A stretch of 64,000 nt of DNA from Rhizomys pruinosus. Lineage: Eukaryota > Chordata > Mammalia > Rodentia > Spalacidae. Location of the stretch: positions 441,361-505,360 of the forward strand of contig VZQC01005707.1 of assembly GCA_009823505.1 (NCBI GenBank), given 5' to 3'. Below, piece by piece: positions 34,701 to 44,025 of this stretch; positions within the stretch are counted from its first letter, which is position 1, and every line of letters starts with the position of its first letter. The position numbers were made by a program, and so were the translations under genes. The notes under the pieces are model-generated. The model had not been told where the DNA came from, did not search any database, and saw only the letters and a list, made by a program, of their open reading frames with translations.

Positions 34701-35160
34701 TCTTTCAAAGAACCAACTTTTGGATTAATTGATTTTTTTTTGTATTTTTTTGTTTCTATTTCATTGATTTCTGCTCTGATTTTTGTTATTTCTTCCTGCC
34801 TGTTGCATTTAGGGTTCATTTGTTGTTGTCTTTCAAGTGTTTTTAGCTGCAGTGTTAGATCATTTATCTGTGCTCTTTCTGTTTCTTTTTGTTTTTGTTT
34901 TTGTTTTATAATGTAGGCCTGCAGGGCTATAAACTTCCCTCTTAGGACTTCTTTTAAAGTATCCCATAGGTTTTGTTGTGTTGTACTGTCATTGTCATTT
35001 AGTTCCAGGAATGCTTTTATTTCTTTCTTTATTTCCTCCTTGACCCATTCATTATTCAGGTGTGTGTTGTTTATTCTCCATGTGGTTTTTTATGTAGTGG
35101 GGCTTATTCTGGTGTTGGTATTGAGCTTTATTGCACTGTGGTCTGATAGAATGCATGAAA
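31800..35160 (-). pseudogene. L1 ORF2, reverse-transcriptase and C-terminal part
   Basis: 32991-33443 carries reverse-transcriptase palm and thumb text ([34 protein letters not shown]) and 32358-32831 the C-terminal part (WNWITT-type text and WDLIKLKSFCTEKETI). 33380-33624 is a B2 SINE insertion within the palm region. Several frame changes remain outside the SINE. The SDH end of the endonuclease falls after a frame change near 35161. Confidence 0.88.
33380..33624 (-). mobile_element. B2-type SINE in L1 ORF2, duplication subfamily
   Basis: Flanked by the 16-bp repeat ACTTTCCTGAACTCTT at 33364-33379 and 33625-33640. It carries the TGGAACTGAAGTTCTCC / TGGAATTGGAGTTTCAG internal duplication. 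Confidence 0.93.
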
Positions 35161-35835
35161 TTATTTTAATTTTTCACGTTTGTCGAGGTTATTTTCTGTG
35201 TCCAAGTATATGGTCAGTTTTGGAGAATGTTCTGTGGGGTGCTGAGTAGAAAGTATTCTCTGGTGCTTGGATGGAAATATTTGGTAGATGTCTGTGAGGT
35301 CCATTTGCTGTATTCTGTTGTTCAGTTCAGATGTCTCTCTGTTTATTCTTTGTCTGGCTGATCTGTCCAAAGGGCTCAGTGGGGTATTGAAATCCCCTAC
35401 TATGAATATGCTGGAGTTAATCTGTGCCTTGAGGTCCTGTAGAGTTGTATTTATAAAGATCAGTGCACCTGAGTTTGGTGCATATATATTGATTGTGAAG
35501 TCTTCATGGTTAATTTTCCCTTTGATAAGGATGTAATGGCCCTCTTTGTCTCTTCTGATTACTTCTACTTTGATGTCCATTTTGTCTGATATTAAAATAG
35601 CAACTCCTGCTTTCTTTTTGGTACCATTTGCTTGGAATATTTTTTCCATCCCTTTCACTTTAAGTTGGCGCCTATCCTTGAGGGTGAGATGGATTTCTTG
35701 TAGACAGCATATAGATGGATTCTGTTTCCTAATCCATTCTCCCATTCTATGCCTTTTGATTGGGGAGTTTAGTCCATTAATATTTAAGGTTATAATTAAG
35801 AGATGTGTGTTGCTTCCTTTCACTTTATTAGCCAT
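35161..35835 (-). pseudogene. L1 ORF2 endonuclease domain, open for 224 residues
   Basis: This is the longest clean frame in the window. It starts MANKVKGSNTHLLIITLNIN and shows the apurinic-type endonuclease motifs: LNINGLNSPIKRH, CLQEIHL (catalytic Glu), NIYAPNSG, and VGDFNTPLSPLDRS. The L1 endonuclease nicks target DNA to prime reverse transcription. The last catalytic SDH block is not in this frame, and the frame is lost at about residue 220. The start is supported by the 56-base distance to the ORF1 stop. Confidence 0.9.
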
Positions 35836-35891
35836 TTGTATTTTTGGCCTAGGTTTCTACTTCTGCAATTATGGTTTTATTAATTTCTCTT

Positions 35892-37321
35892 TCAAAGTGC
35901 CTGGGGATATTTGTTCATCTCCTCTGTCCTTTGAATTGCTTCAAGTATTCTCTGAAGGGTTGGTTTTCCAGACATGTATTCTTTCACCTGTTTATGTCAT
36001 GGAAGATTTTTCTCTCTCCTTCAACTATAATCGACATTTTTGCTGGGTATAGTAACGTGGGTTGGCATTTATAGTCATTTAGCACTGGGAATGCTTTGGT
36101 CCATGTTCTTCTTGCTTTCATGGTTTGCACTGAGAAGTCAGCTATAATTCTGATAGGCATCCCCTTATATGTAACTTGTTTTTCTCTTGTGGTTTTCAGA
36201 ATTTTGTATTTGTTTTGGGCATCTAGCATTTTAATTAGCATATGAGTTGGAGAATTTTTTTTTTTTTTGATCTTGTATATTTGGTGTTCCATGTGCTTCT
36301 TGTATTTGTATGGGTTTGTCTTTTTTTAGTTTGGGAAAATTTTCATCTTTTATTCTGTTGAAGATCTGATCAATACCATTCTCTTGGGATTCTTCTCCTT
36401 CCTCTATCCCTATGATGTGGAGGTTTGATCTTTTCATTGTGTCCCACATTTCCTGGTTGTTCCACTCTTGTGAATTAAAAAAAATTTTTTTAGTTTTATT
36501 TTATTTGTTTATTTATGTGTATGAATATACTGTCTGCATGTAGGTCTGTGCACCCATGTCGTGCAATGCCTCGGAGGTCAGAAGAAGGTGTCGGATTTCC
36601 CTGGAACTGGAGTTCTCCTGGAATTGGAGTTACAGATGGTTCTCAGCCGCCTTGTGGGTGCTGGGGATTGATGCTGGGTCCTCTGCAAGAGCAGTCGGTG
36701 CTCTTAACCACTAGGCCATCTCTTCAGCTTCCAATCTTGTGTATTTTTAAATTTTTCATAGTCTTTACTTGAGGCTTTTAGTTGTTCTCTGTTATCTTCC
36801 AGGTCTGATATTCTTTTTTTTCTGCTTCTTCCTTTCTGCTTCTGAGGCTTTTTCCCATTCTCTCCTCTTGATTGGATGAGTGTTCGATTTCCTTTTTTAT
36901 TTCATCCCGTGTTTTCTTTAGTATTTTCACTTCCTTTTGGAGCTTCTCAATCTCTTGTAGCTCCTTGTTTCTCAGGTTAGTTACCTTCTTCATTTCAACA
37001 TGGTATCTTTTCAGTGTTTTTACTTCCTTACGGAGTTTGTCTTTTTCTCCCTCTAGCTCTTTTCCGAGTTTGTCATTTTCTCCTTTTAGTTCTTTCTGAA
37101 GTTTGTCATTCTCTTCCTCTAGGTCCTTTCTGAGTTTTTCATTCTCTCCCATTAGTTTTGTGATTTCTTTGAATATATCTGTGATTGTTCTTCTCCGATC
37201 TGTGTCCTGGGGTTACCTCCAGGGGGATAACATTGTAGGAAACCTCCACAGGATCGGTAGAGTTTAGTGTGGAATTATTCTGCACTTTTCCCATATTGTT
37301 CTTTCGTTGTGCTCTTGGCAT
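35892..37321 (-). pseudogene. L1 ORF1, broken by frameshifts and a SINE
   Basis: The start is the ATG complementing 37319-37321 (MPRAQRKNN). A long coiled coil follows at 37152-36778 with repeating EKDKLRKE-type units. The RRM-like domain is at 36449-36231 (LHIIGIEEGEESQENGID). The C-terminal domain is at 36230-35984 (QVTYKGMPIRIIADFSVQT, KARRTWTKAFPVL). The stop TGA is at 35892-35894. The B2 at 36477-36730 lies between coiled coil and RRM. Without the SINE the ORF would be about 385 codons, usual for L1 ORF1. Confidence 0.87.
36477..36730 (-). mobile_element. B2-type SINE in L1 ORF1, duplication subfamily
   Basis: Flanked by CCACTCTTGTGAATT (about 36462-36476) and CCAATCTTGTGTATT (36731-36745), an imperfect target duplication. 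It has the internal duplication (GGAACTGGAGTTCTCC, GGAATTGGAGTTACAG) and a degenerated head (TCTTCAGCTT). Confidence 0.9.
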
Positions 37322-37740
37322 GTGGGTTTCCTTTTGCCTGTATTCTGATGCAACTCTCCAATGTCTCTTCACCGTGTTGAAGGATTGCTTTCCTTGATTC
37401 CTTTAGATGCCCTGTTGTAGTCTCCTTGTTTTTGGAGTGTTGACTAGTTTAGGTTTCAGGCTTTCAATTTTGGTTATATATTAGAAGGTATAGCTCATAC
37501 TTCCCTTTCTGCTCTCCAAGAACTGGGTAGGTAACAACCCAGATGACACCCTCTGCACACTGTACTCCCTCTGCTGCCAACAGGTTGGTGGTACGGCTTA
37601 CTGGACACTCCCTCCAGAAATCCAGTTGTGCCTGGGAGTTGCTTGCTTAGCTGGAACGCTGGTACCCCGCACCTCAGCTGGTCTGGTGGGAGCCAGCAGC
37701 CTCTATGCAAGGCAGGCCAGAGACCCTACAATGATCATGA
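37322..37740 (-). promoter_or_regulatory. L1 5' UTR, second type
   Basis: Upstream of ORF1 on the minus strand. It has none of the GAGATCTCC/GAGTTATCC monomers of the other L1. It contains GGGTTGTTACCTACCC-type text around 37525 and a CTGGGAGCC-like GC-rich part near 37690. The exact 5' end is uncertain. Its role as internal promoter is inferred from position. Confidence 0.45.
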
Positions 37741-37799
37741 ACTCCTCATCCTCCTGTCTGAATTCCCAAGTTCTGGCAGTATAGGCCCATCTTTGATTC

Positions 37800-37960
37800 T
37801 TTCTCTCTCTCTGGTGTTTTTGAGACAGGGTCTTTCTTTAGTCCCAGCTGGCCTGGAGCTAGCTCTGTAGACCAGGCTGGCCTTGAATTCACAGAGATCT
37901 GCCTGGCTGTGCCTCCCAAGTGCTAGGATTAAACACATGTGCCATCACGCCCAGCTGATT
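37800..37960 (-). mobile_element. B1 SINE
   Basis: Antisense B1: TTTTTGAGACAGGGTCTTTC, GTAGACCAGGCTGGCC, CACAGAGATCTGCCTGGC, GTGCTAGGATTAAA. TGATTCT flanks both sides (about 37795 and 37957). Confidence 0.9.
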
Positions 37961-37972
37961 CTCTATTTTTTA

Positions 37973-38578
37973 AATTTTATTTTTGAGAATTTCATACATG
38001 AGTACTGTGCTTGTATTATTTCAGTCCTTCCCAGCTCTCCTCCATATCCCCTGTACTTCCTCTCAATTTCTTCTCCTTTTCATTTAATCTATTTAATGGT
38101 GGTCTTATGTACCTGTGTTTAGGGCTGCCCACTTCGGATTAGATAACCTCTACAGAGAGTTATCCATGGAGAAAACTGATTGTCCTTTCTTCAGTATCCA
38201 TTGATTGCCTATAGCTCTTCATGTTGAGGCCAGACACTTAAATTTCTCCTACCCACCTTGGCACGTTAACTGGCTTTGTTATTATGCATATCTCAGTAGA
38301 CCATCTTATTATGGAGATTCCATTTGTGTAGCTTTTCTACAGTATCTAGAATGCATTAACTAGCAGCAGGTGTCCTGTGTCTCTGGTACTCACGTTATTT
38401 CTAACCCATCTCCTGGGATTTTCCTTGAGCCTTAGACACCTTGCATTGTGGATACATTACTGAGAGCTGGGCATCTTACAGTCTCTTATTCTCTGCATTT
38501 GACCAGTTGTGGAACTTTTTAGTAATCTCCATCTGTTGCAAAAAAGAAGCTTCTTTGATTAGTGGTGAGGGGGACCCT
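37973..38578 (-). mobile_element. Lx-like L1 3' UTR
   Basis: TTTTGAGAATTTCATACATG at the left is the L1 3' end. GAAAACTGATTGTCC, CAGTCTCTTATTCTCTGCA, TTTGACCAGTTGTGG and CAAAAAAGAAGCTTC continue in the order I know from mouse Lx-type L1 3' UTRs. No ORF2 is attached. Confidence 0.75.
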
Positions 38579-38713
38579 TGTATGGTGGTTTGAATGAGAA
38601 TGTCTCCCATAGGCTTCGAGTATTTGGACATTTTGTTCCAGTTGATGGCCATGTTTTAGGAAGTCTTAGGAGGTGTGGCCTTGCTGGAAGAAGCACATCA
38701 CCGGGGGTGGGAT

Positions 38714-38958
38714 TTTAGAATTATTTTTTTTATATATTTTTAAATTTTATTTATTTTTTTATGTGTATGAATGTACTGTCTGCATGTAGGTCTGTATACC
38801 CATGTCGTGCAATGCCGCAGAAGTCAGAAGAGGGTGTCGGATTCCCCTGGAACTGGAGCTAAAGATGGTTCTCAGTTGCCATGTGGGTGCTGGGGATCAA
38901 ACCCAGGTCCTCTGCAAGAGCGATTGGCACTCTTAACCACTAGGCCATCTCTCCAGCC
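38714..38958 (-). mobile_element. B2-type SINE without internal duplication
   Basis: Antisense B2 with an intact head (CATCTCTCCAGCCC). The core reads GGAACTGGAGCTAAAGATGG with a single unit, so it belongs to the form without the 20-base duplication. It is inserted in the MaLR LTR. Confidence 0.9.
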
Positions 38959-38971
38959 CTGATTTGGGACT

Positions 38972-39272
38972 TTTTTTTTTTTTTGGTCTTTTTGAGACAG
39001 GGTCTCCCTGTAGCTCCAGCTGTCCTGGAACTCACTCTGTAGACCAGGCTGGCCTCAAACTCACAGAGATCTACGTGCCTCTGCCTCCCAAGTGCTAGGA
39101 TTAAAGGCTTGCACCACCATGCCTGGCATTTATTTATTTCTGTATGTGTATCAATATACTGTCTGCATGCAAGTTTGTGCACCCATGTCGTGCAATGCCG
39201 CAGAGGTCAGAAGAGGGTGTCGGATTCCCCTGGAACTGGAGTTCTCCTGGAATTGGAGTTTCAGATGGTTCT
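38972..39272 (-). mobile_element. Fused B2-B1 SINE, 5'-truncated
   Basis: A B1 (38972-39124, antisense) runs directly into the tail of a B2 (39125-39272) through GCCTGGCATTTATTTATTTC, with no target duplication between them. The B2 carries GTATCAAT and the internal duplication, and is cut short at GTTCTCAGA. In the sense direction it reads B2, then B1, then A tail. The same junction occurs at 46150. Confidence 0.8.
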
Positions 39273-39477
39273 CAGACTTCTTAAGCCCTGCCAGACTTCC
39301 AGTTGCTCTCTCTGCTTCCTGTGCCTGCTTAAAGATGTGTTTGCTCAGCCATCTGCTCCCACCTCCTTTGCTGTCATGGCTCCCCTTCCATTATGGACTG
39401 TAACCCCCTGGAACTGTAAGCCAAATAAATTCTTGATCATGGTGTTTTACCACAGCAACAGAAAAGTAACTAATACA

Positions 39478-40690
39478 AAAAGCTGTTACCAGAGAGTGAG
39501 CTGCTGTGAAGCTGACCATGAGGGTTTAGGAGAAATGTGAAGGACTGGAAGTTTAGACTAGAAAGGCAGTTGACTGCTGTAAGCAGAGCTTAACAAGCCA
39601 TTCTAGTAGGAGCCAGGAAGAAAGCAGTGCTGAGAGCAAAGTAATTCCAGAGGGAAATAAGGATTTAAGAAAACCATCTGGCTACCATCTGCCCAGAGCC
39701 TAAGAGCTCGCCTATGGCTAAGTTGAAAAGTAGTGGACTAATTTCTTTGATGGAGGAAATTTTAAGACAGCCTACCATTAAATCAGTGGAGTAAATATTA
39801 ATGGTGAATATTATGGGGCTCTGCAATGAAAAAGATCAAGTGGGGCAGAAAGAAATTCAGAATGTACAGCTTTGATTGAAAAAGAGGAAGATTAATGTTA
39901 GAGCCAAGGTCTAACCTGAAGGAAAGGCTCTCTTTGATAAGGAGATTAGAGCCATTAAGGGCAGGCCTACATATTTGTAATTAAATCGGGAAAAGAGCAC
40001 CATCAGAGTAAGACCACAATCAGTTAAGTCTCCAGCTTGTGAAAGGAAAAGGCCAGGGGGGTTTTCTGCTCCTAGAAAACCATAGCATGCAAAAGCTGCT
40101 GATGTGGATGAAGCAGACAGGGTCTTCCCAGGCTGGTGGCCAAACTCCGCAGTGGTGTTCATGCAGTGTTGGCTTCAGAGGCATGAAAGATCTGAGAATG
40201 AAGGGGTCATCTGTTCTTCCTCCACAATTTCATAGAGCCACCAAGGCCAGGCAGCATGCAGCAGGGGCATCCCTGCATAAGGAAAGGCCCTGATAGGCCA
40301 TTGCATGAAGCTGTGTGGGTGAAGCCTATTGGCAGGTAAGACCTAAGACACTGGAAATGCCAGAGCTGTGAGACATCTGCCAAGGAGAGTTACAGCTCAA
40401 GAGAGAGATGTATGTGACATTTCCAGCAAAGCTAGAGGAGTTGAGCCATGTAAGCCCTTTAGAAGTAAAGTCTTAGAAATTGGACATGGAGCTACTGGAT
40501 TTGGTGTTTGCCTTGTTAGTTTTTGTCTTGTTTTGGTCTGGTATTTCTTCTGTGCCTCTATTCCTCCCTTTTGAAATAGAAATGTGTATTCAGCTCCACT
40601 GCATTTTGTCTTTTGATTTCACAGGGGTTTACAATTAGGAGATTTCCTTGAGCAGAAAAGGATTAAGTGTCATAAAACCCATCTTCCTAC
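39478..40690 (+). mobile_element. MaLR internal region
   Basis: Follows the LTR directly. GTTACCAGAGAGTG at the start and, near the end, GGTATTTCTTCTGTGCC, GAAATAGAAATGTGTATTC and TTTTGATTTCACAGGGG match the layout of MaLR internal sequences. These carry no retroviral genes, and none is seen here. No 3' LTR follows. Confidence 0.65.
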
Positions 40691-40707
40691 TTTAAAACCC
40701 AGTTCTG

Positions 40708-40850
40708 GGGGGCTAGAGTGATGTGTCAGCAGTTAAGAGAACTTGCTTTACCAGAGAAGTTGGGTTTTGTTCCTCGAACCAGTCAGGTGGTTTACAAACA
40801 CCTGTAACTTTGGCTCCAGGGGATCTGATGTCCTTCTCTGGCTTCTGCAC

Positions 40851-40901
<51 letters not shown>

Positions 40902-40945
40902 GGCTCCCACACAGAGGCACACACATATAAATAAATAAAAGTAAA
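40708..40945 (+). mobile_element. Old B2-type SINE with internal (CA)n
   Basis: GGGGGGCTAGAGTGATG at the head, CAGTTAAGAGAACTTGC, CTCCAGGGGATCTGATG and an AAATAAATAAA tail. A CA run of about 46 bases (40853-40899) replaces the usual spacer. Confidence 0.75.
40853..40899. repeat. (CA)n microsatellite
   Basis: A perfect CA run within the B2-type SINE. Confidence 0.95.
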
Positions 40946-40969
40946 AGTAAATATTTAAAAACCCAAACC

Positions 40970-41097
40970 AAATTGGGGTGGAGTAGGAAGAAGGGAAAGG
41001 GGAACATGTCTAAATTGAACTGAAAATGATGTCTGAAATACACAAAACATTAATAAAAGTATCATAAAAAACAAAAAAAAAAACAAAACAAACAAAC
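40970..41097 (+). mobile_element. L1-type 3' end
   Basis: GGGGTGGAGTAGGAAGAAGG, then GAAAATGATGTCTGAAATAC, CACAAAACATTAATAAAAG and an A-rich tail. It matches the last part of the R/L1 3' ends (compare 360-454). The stretch 40915-41074 recurs at 43054-43214. Confidence 0.65.
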
Positions 41098-41454
41098 AAA
41101 AAAAGACCTTAAAACATAGGAATAGTCCAAGAGGTTTTGGAGTCTTCAGATGAAATGAGATCTGTAGATGATGCACCAAAGTGGCTAACCATTTGTCAGT
41201 GGGCACTGGAAATCATTAGTGCTTTGAAAAACAATTATTTCTTTAGGCAAAAAACTATGTTTAGAGGAGGCACTATAGAACAAAAGAGATCTTTTACCAA
41301 CGCTGTGAAGTAATTTTTAAAATGTGGCTGTCTTACAAGTAAAACACCAGTGGTTAAAGCAAAATGATACTAAATACCCTCAGGTTTGTTTTTAATATGT
41401 TTTGGAATATCTGGCTTCATTGGTCTTGTTTTTTAAAAAATATTTATCTTCTGC
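41098..41454. other. Unique-looking DNA, no gene seen
   Basis: No repeat or coding region recognised. Confidence 0.5.
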
Positions 41455-41679
41455 TTTTTTATATATTATTTTTATTTTATGTGTCTGAGTGTATTGCTTG
41501 CATAGATGTAAGTGCACTCATGTTGTGAAATGCCCACAGAGGTAAGAAGAGGGTGTTGAATTCCTCTGGAACTGGAGTTAAGGAGGATTGTTAGCCATCA
41601 TGTGGTGCTGGGAATCAAACCTGGGTCTTGTGCAAGAGCAGCCAGTGCTCTTGAGCACTGAGCCATCTCTATAGCACCC
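41455..41679 (-). mobile_element. B2-type SINE, older
   Basis: GTGTCTGAGTGTATTGC, GAAGAGGGTGTTGAATTCC, GGAACTGGAGTTAAGG and GAGCCATCTCTATAGCACCC read as an antisense B2 without the internal duplication. Confidence 0.85.
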
Positions 41680-41837
41680 ACTTTAACCACCATTTGACTA
41701 ACTTATGCACCACTCTGCTAAAAGTTATGTAGGAATTATTATCAATTCCTATGTTCCTTTAGTAACTCTTAGACTTCAACCTAGGTTCAATTAAATAAAT
41801 AAATAAATTTATTTATGATCTATTTATTTGTTTTTAT

Positions 41838-42022
41838 TTTTTTTGAGACAGGGTCTCCCTGTAGCCCCAACTAGGCTGGAAGTGACTACATAGACCAGGC
41901 TGTAGGCCTAACTGGGCTGGAAGTGACTACATAGACCAGGCTGGCCTTGAACTAACAGAGATCTGCCTGCCTCTGCTTTCTGAGTGCTGGGATTAAAGGT
42001 GTGCACCTCCATGCCTAGCTTA
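41838..42022 (-). mobile_element. B1 SINE with 41-bp internal duplication
   Basis: Antisense B1 from TTTTTGAGACAGGGTCTC to GTGCACCTCCATGCCTAGC. A 41-base unit (AACTAGGCTGGAAGTGACTA...) occurs at 41869-41909 and again at 41910-41950, so this B1 is longer than normal. Confidence 0.88.
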
Positions 42023-42324
42023 AGTTCAGTTATTAGATGAATGAGATTCTATGCAAACTATTCCTGGGGTCACAAATTTTTTGTTGCATTACCTGGAAAT
42101 CTGCAAAAATAATGTAATTAATCCTGGAGTTAAAGCATAAAAGGTGTATGTGTGGGAGGGGTCCGGGAGCAGGGAAGCAAGAAAGAAGTCATGATCACTC
42201 ATTTTCTCCTCCAAAGAGCTATAGTAAAAGTCATTGGAAATAACCCTTCATTAAAAAGAGATGCACCCTACCACTTCGTATAAGTTTAGAGCTTAAAAAT
42301 TGTTTTCAATCTTTTTTTTTAATT

Positions 42325-42444
42325 AAAAAAAATTTTTATTTTTGTATGTGTATGAGTGTACTGTCTGCATGTAGGTCTGTGCACCCATGTCATGCAATGC
42401 CTCAGAGGTCAGAAGAGGGTCTCAGATTCCCCTGGAACTGGAGT
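42325..42444 (-). mobile_element. B2-type SINE, truncated at a mosaic junction
   Basis: Antisense B2 tail and core (GTATGTGTATGAGTGTACTG to CCTGGAACTGGAG). It breaks off at TTTCAATGG, where a copy of 45543-46153 begins. The head is missing. Confidence 0.8.
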
Positions 42445-43052
42445 TTCAATGGTAATATTGATTCCAATGGGTTACCACAAGGGCTCAGTGACCCAGGATG
42501 TACAAAACCAGCACTGCTAGAAGTTTTAGAGGTTTTTGAACACTGACAGTGTGCTGCTCTGACACACGTATACATGTGGACTTCCCTGCAGGTTGTTTGA
42601 AAGTCAAGGTAAAGGAAGACAGGGGACTCAGCTCAATGCACCTTTTTTCCTAGTCAGATGATCACAGAAGAGGATCTGAGATGGCTGGCAGGGCTGAGCC
42701 TGCTCTGGGCCTGAAAGGCGCCCCCAGCTGGCTAGTCTGTGCATCTGTGTGTCAAAAAGATGCATCTTCAGACGAAAAAGTTTATTCCCAAGGGTGGGGC
42801 AGCAGCCCCCCCCCACCAAAAAAAAAACAAACAAAACACAAAACACAACAAAAAACAACATGGGCTTTGCTCTATTGGACAAACACTGCAAGTGCTTTGC
42901 CATCCAGCAAGGTCCCTTCTTGGGTGCTGGAAGGGCTCTCCCCAGAAAGACCAACCACGTGTGCTGGTGATAGCTGCTGGCCTCTGACTCAGAGATCCGC
43001 GAGTCTCTGCACTCCCAAGTGCTAGGATTAAAGGCGTGCGCCACCACGCCTG
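42445..43052. repeat. Copy of 45543-46153
   Basis: The first 230 bases (42445-42674) look identical to 45543-45772. The remaining part matches with many small indels and ends in the same B1 fragment (GATTAAAGGCGTGCGCCACC). The open frames in it mirror those at 45756-46089 and are not genes. Confidence 0.9.
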
Positions 43053-43053
43053 C

Positions 43054-43214
43054 AGGCACACACATATAAATAAATAAAAGTAAAAGTAAATATTTAAAAA
43101 ACCAAACCAAACTGGGGTGGAGTAGGAAGAAGGGAAAGGGGAACATGTCTAAATTGAACTGAAAATGATGTCTGAAATACACAAAACATCAATAAAAGTA
43201 TCATAAAAAACAAA
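43054..43214. repeat. Copy of 40915-41074
   Basis: AGGCACACACATATAAATAA, the GGGGTGGAGTAGG block and the AATAAAAGTATCATAAAAAA tail repeat the sequence 2.1 kb to the left with only a few differences. It joins the previous duplicated block inside its B1 fragment. Confidence 0.9.
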
Positions 43215-43407
43215 TCAGGCAATTATAATGAGGATATTTTGGTACCTATTTCATGGTATGGCTTTCAGAATTAAATGTTTTGATGTATATTAATGTACAG
43301 GAAGACCTTGGAAAAGTGTTTGAAAAGAATAAACTCTATATAAGTTGAAAATACTAACACTATATTTAATATTCTATGGTGCTATTACTGTGTGCAGTCA
43401 TGATTTA

Positions 43408-43410
<3 letters not shown>

Positions 43411-43444
<34 letters not shown>
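43411..43444. repeat. (ATT)n microsatellite
   Basis: A perfect trinucleotide run followed by a short GT run. Confidence 0.95.
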
Positions 43445-43445
<1 letters not shown>

Positions 43446-43844
43446 GTGTGTGTGTGCATGTTGCTAAAGCTCTTTCCCTGGAGACAATATGAACACTAGC
43501 CACCCTTCCTCCCAAATTCCCAAAAACAAACCAAAGTAGGATTCCATCAAAGTTCACCATGGGGCACCACTGAATTTATTGAGCACTGGGTGAGGGGTTA
43601 CTTACAGGAGTATGGGTTCTCCTTCTTCAGGCTGGCCCAGGCTTCCCAGTAGCTGCATAGATGGAGTTCCTCCCCTTAGTCTTCCTGACTCTGTATACTC
43701 TAGCTCTGGCTGGATAATCAGGTGAAGGTCCTGTGAGTCTACCTACCTCTTCTTGCATGCAGGGATTTCAATAGTTCATAGTCAACAAGCCCAGCTGTGA
43801 TGATCGGGTGAGCCCAGGAAGATGCCATCTGTTTGGGTGACAGT

Positions 43845-44025
43845 CCTGTGCAACTCTGTGTGTGCATGCGTGTGTATGTGTGCCATGGCATGCATATGGA
43901 GGTGAGAGGAGAGCTTTGTGGAGTTGTGTTCTCCTTCTGCTTCTATGTGGATCCTGAGGATTGAACTCAGATTGTAAGGCTTGTGTGGCAAGCACTTTTA
44001 TATACAGAATCATCCCTGTGGCCCA
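43845..44025 (-). mobile_element. B3-type SINE
   Basis: GTGTGTATGTGTGCCATGGC, GAGGTGAGAGGAGAGC, GATCCTGAGGATTGAACTCA and GGCAAGCACTTTTATA follow the antisense B3 order. Old and diverged. Confidence 0.65.

Larger units (their letters stand above)
31726..37740 (-). mobile_element. L1 retrotransposon, near full length, antisense
   Basis: From right to left: 5' UTR (37740-37322), ORF1 (37321-35892), a 56-base spacer, ORF2 from 35835, and part of the 3' UTR ending about 31726 without a clear A tail. Two B2 SINEs interrupt it (33380-33624 in ORF2, 36477-36730 in ORF1), each with its own target duplication. It is therefore older than those SINEs. Its 5' UTR differs from that of the L1 at 13166. Confidence 0.92.
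38579..39477 (+). mobile_element. MaLR LTR interrupted by SINEs
   Basis: Starts TGTATGGTGGTTTGAATGAG and continues TTAGGAGGTGTGGCCTTGCT, AAGCACATCA up to 38713. It resumes at about 39273 (CTTCTTAAGCCCTGCC) and reaches GAACTGTAAGCCAAATAAAT, a polyadenylation signal, ending AACTAATACA. This is the layout of MaLR LTRs. The gap holds a B2 and a B1-B2 unit. Confidence 0.72.

Noticed and set aside
35161..35835. A 224-codon frame as a host gene
   Set aside because: It is the L1 endonuclease domain with LNINGLNSPIKRH and GDFNTPLSPLDRS, in the right place relative to ORF1.
42628..43182. A 184-codon minus-strand frame
   Set aside because: It spans the mosaic of duplicated pieces and a B1 fragment, with no domain.
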